Positions 57,796 through 64,000 of a stretch of 64,000 bases of DNA are shown here, piece after piece (positions within the stretch are counted from its first letter, which is position 1; every line of letters begins with the position of its first letter). Source of the DNA: Shouchella clausii. Lineage in GTDB: Bacteria; Bacillota; Bacilli; Bacillales; Bacillaceae_D. Made by a program: the position numbers and the translations under genes. The notes under the pieces were generated by a model. It was not told the origin of the DNA and did not search any database. It saw only the letters and a program-made list of their open reading frames with translations. The stretch spans positions 3,472,001 through 3,536,000 of the forward strand of contig NZ_CP019985.1 in NCBI RefSeq assembly GCF_002250115.1. Direction: 5' to 3'.

Positions 57796-58803
57796 CTATG
57801 AGCTGCTTAGATGGGAGTCTGTCCCAGTTTCTGTAGCTGTAGGAAGAAGCTCTTGTCTTCTAGCAACGTTCATTTTTTTGACTGTTAAAGCATAGCGCCG
57901 CAAGGAAAGCATGCTTTTTAGCCCTGCTTTTTGCTGGATCGTTGTCCACTGTTCCCCTGCAAGCATTAACTTGAGCAGAAATGAATGACGAAAATGCTGG
58001 GCGGAAATGCCTTTGCGCAAGCCAGCCCGCGCCACTTCTGTGCGGATCATTTTTTGCAAGGCAATTTCTGTCAACGCTTTAGGCGCGTCGTTTTCATAGG
58101 ACCAATGGTATGTACGCCTTGTAAAATCAAAAGCGACAAACAATGGATCATCCGTGTGTAAACGTGGCCGTACCGGTTCAGGGATAAGCGTCCAATAAGC
58201 ATGCAACTGCTTGGCATTTTTAGGGCAAAGTGCAAGCTGACGGTCGTGGCCGCTGTCTCTTCGAATGAGCAACGTGCCTTTTACAAAATTGACGTCATTC
58301 ATCTGCAGGTCGCAAAGTTCTTGCAATGTGAGGCCATAGTGGGCAAGAAGCAAAAACAACGCAAAATTTCGTTTCGTCAGTTGCGGCCTTGCAAGCAGCT
58401 GATTGTCCGTCAACCCTTCTTCTGATTGACTTGAACGCAAGATCGCAGCGATCTCCTTCGCATTGACCCATTCGTGAGGTTGAAGCGGTTCAGTTTCTAA
58501 AGGGGGCGGGTCATAGGTGAGGAGTGGATGACTCGCCAGCCGTTTTTCTGCCATTAAAAAGGCGGTGAATTGCCTGAGCACGGAAGCGACGCGGCGGATT
58601 GTCCGTGTTTGGTAGGAACGCTCCTCAATCAATTCATAAAAGTAACGTTCTGCATCCGTTTGCTCCATAGAATGGAAGTCTTTATCGCCGAGCCACTTGA
58701 AAAAGTCAAGCAAATCATAGCGGTAACGCCTAACGGTTGACGGCCGCCGTCCCTTGTCAGCAAGAGCACATGTGAAGCGCTCTACCCATTGAATCCCATC
58801 CAT
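57796..58803 (-). CDS. Tyrosine recombinase-like (XerC/D, phage-integrase fold) protein, degenerate active site
   Basis: A 335-residue protein with an N-terminal SAM-like core-binding domain (about 5-95) and a catalytic domain. The C-terminal box keeps HFRHSF (HxxR) and the nucleophile Tyr in LRRYAL. The first catalytic Arg, normally in GLRxSEL, is replaced: GLTLQEL. The usual second His (GHxxxxTTxxY) reads GLKSMLSLRRY. Strand exchange is therefore doubtful. No attachment sites or mobile-element partners are seen. ATG 58803 follows AAAGGGGTG. Confidence 0.8.
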   Translation of the reverse strand: MDGIQWVERFTCALADKGRRPSTVRRYRYDLLDFFKWLGDKDFHSMEQTDAERYFYELIEERSYQTRTIRRVASVLRQFTAFLMAEKRLASHPLLTYDPPPLETEPLQPHEWVNAKEIAAILRSSQSEEGLTDNQLLARPQLTKRNFALFLLLAHYGLTLQELCDLQMNDVNFVKGTLLIRRDSGHDRQLALCPKNAKQLHAYWTLIPEPVRPRLHTDDPLFVAFDFTRRTYHWSYENDAPKALTEIALQKMIRTEVARAGLRKGISAQHFRHSFLLKLMLAGEQWTTIQQKAGLKSMLSLRRYALTVKKMNVARRQELLPTATETGTDSHLSSS

Positions 58804-59035
58804 ACAAAGCACCCCTTTCAAGAAAATTGTACCAAATCCCTTTAACTCCGTCACGAACAGATAATAAGTCATTGGCTTTGCAAAGCGAAGTACTTGCTCG
58901 AACAATTGCTCCATATAGTAAAAGGGGAACGTCTTTTCAGCGGATGGGCATTTGTCACGTTTTTAATCCTTTTTGCGTATAGTAGCAACAAAGCAAGAGC
59001 CGCCTGAGGCAGGCTGCTGAAGGGGGGAAGATGCG

Positions 59036-59977
59036 GTGAGCAATCCGCTTGAAACGAAAAACAGCGCTAGAATCAATGTGGTATTAAATAAAGTTCCTGT
59101 AAAACGAGCGAGCACAGACTGGTTTGTCTCTCCAGAAGAAAAAGAAAAGCATGAAGTGCTGACGAAGTTTGAGCAGAAGCTGTCAGCGTATATCGGCTTG
59201 GATGAAATTAAAGCGTTAATCCAAGAGCTCTATGCATGGATTTATGTGAATGAACGCCGCAAAGAGCGCGGGCTTAAAGCAACAAAGCAAGTGCTCCATA
59301 TGATTTTTAAAGGCAATCCAGGGACAGGGAAAACGACAGTTGCTCGCATTGTTGCTTCTTTTTTACACGAAATGAACGTGCTCTCAAAGGGCCACTTATT
59401 GGAAATGGAGCGTGCTGATTTAGTTGGCGAATACATTGGCCATACGGCGCAAAAGACGCGGGAAGTGCTGAAGCAGGCAAGCGGTGGCGTGCTTTTTATT
59501 GATGAAGCCTATTCGTTGTCACGAGGTGGGGAAAAAGACTTCGGCAAGGAAGCGATCGATACGTTGGTGAAGGGGATGGAAAACAACGCCAATGACTTCG
59601 TGCTTATTATCGCCGGCTATTCAAAAGAAATGGATTACTTTCTGTCATTAAACCCTGGCTTGCCTTCAAGGTTTCCGATTTCAATTACGTTTCCTAATTA
59701 TAACGTTGACGAGTTGATGGAAATGTTAATCGGGATGGCAAAAGAACGAGATTACATGCTGTCGGAGGAGGCTTTGCAAGAATGCCGTGAGCATATTCGC
59801 AAAGTCGCGTCTGAACAGGAAAGAACATTTAGCAATGGGCGCTACATTCGCAATATGGTCGAAGAGGCAATCCGCCAGCAAGCGGTACGGATTTTAAAAC
59901 AAAACGATTATACAAAAACAGCGATGGAGCTGCTGAAAAAAGAAGATTTCCAGTTTAAACATAAACGCTTTATGTAA
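59036..59977 (+). CDS. spoVK: Stage V sporulation protein K, AAA ATPase
   Basis: A 313-residue CbxX/CfxQ-type AAA ATPase: Walker A GNPGTGKTT near 93, Walker B VLFIDEAYSL, sensor/arginine region PGLPSRFP. Needed for spore maturation in B. subtilis; its client is unknown. GTG start behind AAGGGGGGAAG. A weak sigma-E-like pair (GTCACGT, 15 bases, CGTATAGT) lies 60-95 bases upstream. Confidence 0.93.
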   Translation: MSNPLETKNSARINVVLNKVPVKRASTDWFVSPEEKEKHEVLTKFEQKLSAYIGLDEIKALIQELYAWIYVNERRKERGLKATKQVLHMIFKGNPGTGKTTVARIVASFLHEMNVLSKGHLLEMERADLVGEYIGHTAQKTREVLKQASGGVLFIDEAYSLSRGGEKDFGKEAIDTLVKGMENNANDFVLIIAGYSKEMDYFLSLNPGLPSRFPISITFPNYNVDELMEMLIGMAKERDYMLSEEALQECREHIRKVASEQERTFSNGRYIRNMVEEAIRQQAVRILKQNDYTKTAMELLKKEDFQFKHKRFM

Positions 59978-60015
59978 CACTACCCGTGTGTCTATTTTAC
60001 GGTGGTTCGTTTTCC

Positions 60016-60057
60016 GTTTCCTTTCTAGCTTATCACATGGTAAGCTAGAAAGGAGAC
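60016..60057 (+). promoter_or_regulatory. Long hairpin between spoVK and ynbB
   Basis: A 17-pair stem (left arm GTTTCCTTTCTAGCTTA, one G-T pair) with an eight-base loop. It has no T-run on either strand, so it is not a standard terminator. Its right arm contains AAAGGAG, so a ribosome-binding-like sequence is held in the stem. Confidence 0.6.
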
Positions 60058-60080
60058 AGCAGAGTAGGAGAGAACAAATC

Positions 60081-61385
60081 GTGACAGAGTTTTTATTTAA
60101 CGAAGAAATACAAGAAAAAATCATCCGAGCTGAAAAACGGATCGCGGCTCATCATCAAGAAATTGATCGGATTGCTTTAATCAACCAAAAACGGGTAATG
60201 GATAGCTTTGCCCGCCATCAAGTTGCTGATTTTCACTTTAGCCCTACCACCGGTTACGGTTACGACGATTTGGGCAGAGACACGCTAGAAGCCATTTATG
60301 CTGATGTCTTCGGGGGGGAAGCTGCTCTTGTCAGGCACCAAATTGTCTCAGGCACCCATGCAATCGCGATTGCTCTATTTGGCTTGTTGCGTCCAGGCGA
60401 TGAACTGCTTTATATATCAGGAAAACCTTATGATACGCTTGAAGAAATTGTCGGCATTCGCGGACATGGCTCTGGCTCCCTTCGTGATTACGGCATTTCT
60501 TACAACATGGTGCCACTAAGAGAAGGGCGCATGGACAAGCAGGCGATCAAAGAGGCGATCACTGAAAAAACAAAAGTAATTGGTATTCAACGATCTAAAG
60601 GTTACGGCGATCGACCTTCGTTCCATATCGATGAACTTGCTGATGTGATCGCATTTGTCAAATCGATTAAACAAGAAGTGCTCGTATTTGTCGATAATTG
60701 CTATGGTGAGTTTGTTGAAACAAAAGAACCGTGCCACATTGGTGCTGACATCATTGCCGGTTCGCTCATCAAGAATCCAGGTGGCGGGCTGGCGAAAACA
60801 GGCGGCTACTTGGTTGGTCAAACTCAAGCAATTGAGCTCGCTTCCTATCGCTTGGCGGCGCCAGGGATAGGGGCGGAAGGGGGAGCCACGTTAGGGACAC
60901 TTTTAGACATGTACCAAGGCTTTTTTCTTGCCCCCCATGTTGTCGCCCAAAGTGTAAAAGGCGCTGTTTTTACAGCTGCTTTGCTGGAAGAACTCGGTTT
61001 AGAAACGAGACCTAGCTCCCAAGAGCGGCGCACTGATTTAATTCAAGCTGTCCATTTCAAAACGGGCGAACAAATGGTGGCATTTTGCCAAGCGATCCAA
61101 CAAGCATCGCCAGTCAACGCTCATGTAAAGCCACAACCAAGCTATATGCCAGGCTACGCCGATGACGTCATTATGGCGGCTGGCACGTTTGTCCAAGGGG
61201 CAAGCATTGAGCTATCGGCCGATGGCCCACTGCGTCCCCCGTATGCCGCCTACATCCAAGGGGGGCTCACGTATGAACATGTGAAGCTAGCGGTCAGTGC
61301 TGCTTGTGAAAAAACGTTTATGACTGAAAAAGATCGGGAAAAAGACGAACAGAGCCCATCAGGCAATAAAGAGAGCAAATTCTGA
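60081..61385 (+). CDS. ynbB: YnbB, PLP-dependent enzyme of the methionine gamma-lyase-like family
   Basis: A 434-residue fold-type I PLP enzyme (COG4100, often labelled aluminium-resistance protein). The candidate PLP Lys is in GSLIKNPGGG, and FVDNCYGEFVE holds the cofactor-Asp. Substrate unknown; a Cys/Met-related lyase is a guess from the family. GTG 60081 has AGGAGAG eight bases before it; the frame is open back to 59988. In B. subtilis it lies next to glnR-glnA. Confidence 0.88.
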   Translation: MTEFLFNEEIQEKIIRAEKRIAAHHQEIDRIALINQKRVMDSFARHQVADFHFSPTTGYGYDDLGRDTLEAIYADVFGGEAALVRHQIVSGTHAIAIALFGLLRPGDELLYISGKPYDTLEEIVGIRGHGSGSLRDYGISYNMVPLREGRMDKQAIKEAITEKTKVIGIQRSKGYGDRPSFHIDELADVIAFVKSIKQEVLVFVDNCYGEFVETKEPCHIGADIIAGSLIKNPGGGLAKTGGYLVGQTQAIELASYRLAAPGIGAEGGATLGTLLDMYQGFFLAPHVVAQSVKGAVFTAALLEELGLETRPSSQERRTDLIQAVHFKTGEQMVAFCQAIQQASPVNAHVKPQPSYMPGYADDVIMAAGTFVQGASIELSADGPLRPPYAAYIQGGLTYEHVKLAVSAACEKTFMTEKDREKDEQSPSGNKESKF

Positions 61386-61424
61386 TGTAACTTCGCAAAA
61401 TCGGGTAAAGGCGCCAGGCAATGC

Positions 61425-61453
61425 TTGACTTCAAAATAAGCCTTTAGTACGAT
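61425..61453 (+). promoter_or_regulatory. Sigma-A promoter of glnA
   Basis: TTGACT, 17-base spacer, TACGAT at 61448-61453. Confidence 0.65.
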
Positions 61454-61477
61454 ACTAAAAAAGATAGACGCGAAAGA

Positions 61478-61585
61478 GGCAAGGAAACAACGAAGCCGAC
61501 TAGCCAATGGGCCTTACGTTGTTTGGCGAGCCTTTCAAGAACGAGTGGATGAATGGCTTGGGAACAGGGGGTATCCCCCTTTCTA
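61478..61585 (+). promoter_or_regulatory. Structured glnA leader RNA
   Basis: Nested arms AAACAACG (61487-61494) and CGTTGTTT (61515-61522) enclose a GCC/GGGC stem; an outer pair GAAAGAGGC and GCCTTTC may extend it. Further on, GGGGG-TAT-CCCCC followed by TTTCT (61565-61585) looks like an attenuator. I match it to no named riboswitch. Confidence 0.4.
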
Positions 61586-61618
61586 CATAGATGAAAAACG
61601 AGAGGAGAAAAACCACGC

Positions 61619-62968
61619 ATGCCAAAGTATACAAAAGAAGATATTGTCCGCCAAGCTCAAGATAACAATGTCCGCTTTATCCGCCTCCAGTTTACCGACT
61701 TGCTCGGAACGATCAAAAACGTTGAAATTCCAGTCGATCAGCTATCTAAAGCGCTTGACAACAAAATGATGTTTGATGGTTCATCAATTGAAGGGTTTGT
61801 CCGCATTGAAGAATCGGATATGTATTTGTACCCTGATTTAGATACATGGGTCGTTTTCCCATGGACGCCGGAAAAAGGGAAAGTCGCCCGTTTGATTTGC
61901 GACATTTACCAACCGGGAAAGCCAGGAGAGGAGCCAAAGCCGTTTGAAGGGGACCCACGGGGCATTTTAAAACGTGTCCTTAAGGAAGCACAGGAACTTG
62001 GCTTTACCGATTTCAACATTGGACCAGAGCCAGAGTTTTTCCTCTTTAAAAATGACGAGAAAGGCGAGCCGACACTTGAACTAAACGACCGCGGCGGCTA
62101 TTTTGACTTAGCGCCGACAGACCTAGGTGAAAACTGTCGCCGCGATATCGTGCTGGAGCTGGAAGATATGGGCTTCGAAATTGAGGCATCCCACCACGAA
62201 GTCGCCCCAGGCCAACACGAAATCGATTTTAAATATGCGGACGCTGTCTCCACATGCGACAACATCCAAACGTTTAAGCTCGTTGTCAAAACCATTGCCC
62301 GTAAGCACGGCTTGCATGCGACATTCATGCCAAAGCCCCTGTTTGGCGTCAACGGTTCAGGCATGCATTTGAACATGTCGCTATTCAACCAAGAGGGCAA
62401 CGCCTTTTACGACAAAAATACAGAAAGCCAGCTTAGCAAAACAGCGATGCAGTTTTTAGGCGGCATCCTTAAGCATGCAGAAGGCTTTACTGCGATTACC
62501 AATCCAATTGTCAATTCTTATAAACGGTTGGTGCCAGGCTACGAAGCGCCCGTGTACATCGCGTGGTCGATGCGGAACCGCTCGCCTCTTGTCCGCATTC
62601 CATCGTCACGAGGGGTATCAACGCGGATTGAAGTAAGAAGCCCGGACCCATCGGCGAACCCATATTTAGCGATGGCAGTAATGCTCGCTTCAGGCCTTGA
62701 CGGCATTAAAAAGAAAATCAACCCGCCTGAAGCAACGGACCGCAACATTTATATCATGAGCAAAGAAGAACGCCTGGATGAAGGCATCAAAGATTTGCCA
62801 TCAACATTAAAAGAAGCGATTGACAGCCTCCTAAAAGATGAAGTGCTCGTCAAAGCACTCGGCGAACACGCGCTAGAACATTTTGTAGAAGCGAAAGAAA
62901 TTGAATGGGATATGTTCCGCACGCAAGTCCACCCGTGGGAGCGGGATCAGTTCATGCAGAATTATTAA
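61619..62968 (+). CDS. glnA: Glutamine synthetase, type I-alpha
   Basis: Makes glutamine from glutamate and ammonia. The 449 residues have [42 protein letters not shown] and [10 protein letters not shown], and the C-terminus [17 protein letters not shown] is the type that feedback-inhibited GS uses to control TnrA/GlnR in Bacillus. No adenylylation-site loop of the GSI-beta type is seen. glnR is missing from its usual place just upstream. Confidence 0.97.
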   Translation: MPKYTKEDIVRQAQDNNVRFIRLQFTDLLGTIKNVEIPVDQLSKALDNKMMFDGSSIEGFVRIEESDMYLYPDLDTWVVFPWTPEKGKVARLICDIYQPGKPGEEPKPFEGDPRGILKRVLKEAQELGFTDFNIGPEPEFFLFKNDEKGEPTLELNDRGGYFDLAPTDLGENCRRDIVLELEDMGFEIEASHHEVAPGQHEIDFKYADAVSTCDNIQTFKLVVKTIARKHGLHATFMPKPLFGVNGSGMHLNMSLFNQEGNAFYDKNTESQLSKTAMQFLGGILKHAEGFTAITNPIVNSYKRLVPGYEAPVYIAWSMRNRSPLVRIPSSRGVSTRIEVRSPDPSANPYLAMAVMLASGLDGIKKKINPPEATDRNIYIMSKEERLDEGIKDLPSTLKEAIDSLLKDEVLVKALGEHALEHFVEAKEIEWDMFRTQVHPWERDQFMQNY

Positions 62969-62975
62969 GGAGAGG

Positions 62976-63008
62976 AACCCTTGACACTACTAGTGTCGGG
63001 GGTTTTTT
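62976..63008 (+). terminator. Intrinsic terminator after glnA
   Basis: AACCCTTGACAC / GTGTCGGGGGTT (12 pairs including two G-T), five-base loop, T-run. Confidence 0.85.
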
Positions 63009-63109
63009 ACGTTTAGAAAAAACATTGATAGTGATGGACCCTTTTCTTATAAGTTTAGTTGGAAGATCCATAGCGGCCGATGGTGCATAATTTCGTATCA
63101 TTTTAACAA

Positions 63110-63138
63110 TTGACAGAAACTCGATTCTATGTGATAGT
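63110..63138 (+). promoter_or_regulatory. Sigma-A promoter of the glcE-like gene
   Basis: Consensus TTGACA at 63110-63115, 17-base spacer, GATAGT at 63133-63138. The leader is about 190 nt. Confidence 0.6.
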
Positions 63139-63204
63139 ATAAGGAAAGTTCTAATTGACGAATGATGTTCAAAATAACGAACAAAAGATTGTGAAGGGGA
63201 AAGG

Positions 63205-63242
63205 CCATATTCATTCAACGGTCATTTGTTGAGTGAATATGG
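63205..63242 (+). promoter_or_regulatory. Long palindrome in the leader of the glcE-like gene
   Basis: CCATATTCATTCAAC pairs with GTTGAGTGAATATGG (15 pairs, one G-T), eight-base loop, no T-run. It could be an operator for a dimeric regulator or an mRNA stem-loop. Confidence 0.5.
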
Positions 63243-63331
63243 ATAACGATAACAACGCCAATGACAAGCATGTTTTCCATGATTTTTAAGTTTTGAGAAG
63301 TTGAGAATGGTACGCGGGAGGTGTTGCAGGA

Positions 63332-64000
63332 GTGTTGTCTGATTTGAAATCTGCTTTTCCTGATCTAGCGGTGGAACCAGGCTCTCCTGACAGTTGGTTA
63401 GGCAATGGTGGACATGTCCATGTATATCCAACCTCAGAAAAAGAAGTGGTAGGCTTGCTCAAGTTTGCCCACGATCATGGCAAGACGGTATCCGTTCAAG
63501 GCAATGGATCGAAGCGAGGGTTCGGCGGACTGAAGGAATCGTATGATGTGCTTTTGTCTTTGTCAAAATATACTGGTGTCATAGAGCACTCCCCAGGAGA
63601 TATGGTCGTCACTGTAAAAGTGGGTACACCTTTTCATGAACTTCAGGCCTATTTAGCAAAGCATCAACAACAAGTATCGCTTGATCCGGCGATGCCGCAC
63701 TTATCTACGGTTGGTGGTGTAATCGCTTCCAATGACAGCGGACCTAAACGCATGGGCTACGGTTCAGCCAGGGATATCGTGCTCGGGTTGAAGGTGGTTT
63801 ACCCCGATGGAACCGTTATCCGCACTGGCGGGAAAGTCGTCAAAAATGTTGCCGGCTATGATATGAATAAGTTATTTATTGGATCGATGGGGACGATTGG
63901 CGTGATCACGGAAATTACATTAAAGCTGCGGCCTTTGCCTAAATGCGAGAGTCTGGTTTTTGTTTCTTTTCAGGACAATCAGTTGGCTGAGTTGCGCTCT
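63332..64000 (+). CDS. FAD-binding oxidoreductase, GlcE-like (3' end outside window)
   Basis: The first 223 residues of an FAD_binding_4 (VAO-family) flavoprotein. VHVYPTSEKEVVGLLKFAHDHG, GNGSKRGFGG and VGGVIASNDSGPKRMGYGSARD (in parts), then GGKVVKNVAGYDMNKLFIGSMGTIGVITEI, match the FAD-binding domain of glycolate oxidase subunit GlcE more than GlcD. It probably starts a glc-type operon. GTG 63332 follows GGGAGGTG by seven bases. Read open to the end of the window. Confidence 0.85.
   Translation, partial: MLSDLKSAFPDLAVEPGSPDSWLGNGGHVHVYPTSEKEVVGLLKFAHDHGKTVSVQGNGSKRGFGGLKESYDVLLSLSKYTGVIEHSPGDMVVTVKVGTPFHELQAYLAKHQQQVSLDPAMPHLSTVGGVIASNDSGPKRMGYGSARDIVLGLKVVYPDGTVIRTGGKVVKNVAGYDMNKLFIGSMGTIGVITEITLKLRPLPKCESLVFVSFQDNQLAELRS

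Larger units (their letters stand above)
62969..63331 (+). other. 363-bp interval between glnA and the glcE-like gene
   Basis: Contains the glnA terminator (62976-63008), a sigma-A promoter (63110-63138) and a strong palindrome (63205-63242). No open reading frame of note is seen. Confidence 0.65.

Noticed and set aside
57796-58803. Prophage or integrative element marked by the recombinase gene
   Set aside because: No tRNA target, attachment repeats, or phage genes; flanking genes are core chromosome.
61386-61460. GlnR/TnrA box at the glnA promoter
   Set aside because: TGTAA occurs at 61385-61389 but the matching right half-site is missing at the required spacing.

Overview
The window is one continuous stretch of chromosome from a spore-forming, low-to-moderate-GC Bacillaceae. 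Gene order matches the Bacillus subtilis proS-polC-ylxS-nusA ... mutSL-hfq-spoVK-glnA backbone almost gene for gene, and spore genes are scattered along it (spoVFAB, tepA, spoIIIE, spoVS, tgl, cotE, spoVK). Protein wording and the accessory genes suggest the alkaliphilic Shouchella/Alkalihalobacillus (B. clausii-like) branch; that placement is inference. Nearly everything is on the + strand; only tgl and an orphan tyrosine recombinase are on the - strand. No tRNA, rRNA, CRISPR array, transposase gene or prophage is visible.

Layout: 1-5580 holds the end of proS and all of polC. 5594-12928 is the rimP-nusA-ylxR-ylxQ-infB-ylxP-rbfA-truB-ribC translation/transcription block, headed by a sigma-A promoter and a leader hairpin. 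13022-18349 holds rpsO, pnp, a deacetylase-like ylxY, the peptidase mlpA and ymxH. 18464-23440 is dipicolinate/lysine synthesis (spoVFA, spoVFB, asd, dapG, dapA). 23474-35498 holds RNase J, tepA, ylzJ, spoIIIE and the ymfC-F-H-I-J-K-rodZ run. 35531-40356 holds pgsA, cinA, a DbpA-tailed DEAD-box helicase and SOS-boxed recA. 40553-43871 is an accessory four-gene Mre11/Rad50-like module whose Rad50-type ATPase is split over separate genes. 43868-50764 holds RNase Y, ymdB, spoVS, tgl, miaB, ricA and cotE. 50835-57510 holds mutS, mutL, an RsmJ-like methyltransferase, miaA and hfq. 57725-64000 holds the recombinase, spoVK, ynbB, glnA without its usual neighbour glnR, and the start of a GlcE-like flavoprotein.

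Functionally the window joins translation-factor genes, RNA decay (PNPase, RNase J, RNase Y, RicA, Hfq, DEAD-box helicase), DNA repair (RecA, split MR module, MutS/MutL), diaminopimelate/dipicolinate supply, and spore coat and germination functions. Translational coupling is frequent (ATGA overlaps at tepA/ylzJ, ymfH/ymfI, cinA/helicase, miaB/ricA, and through the split-MR genes).

The most unusual observations are: (1) the split Rad50-like module next to recA; (2) a small dispersed inverted-repeat element whose four copies (18381, 23313, 49888, 57545) each lie directly against the stem of an intrinsic terminator; (3) a 15-16 bp duplication of the hfq stop/terminator segment around one of those copies; (4) a sigma-G-type promoter that starts inside the left arm of a hairpin masking the ymfJ ribosome-binding site; (5) an RNase J2-position paralogue that keeps the full catalytic motif; and (6) glnA preceded by a structured leader in place of glnR.
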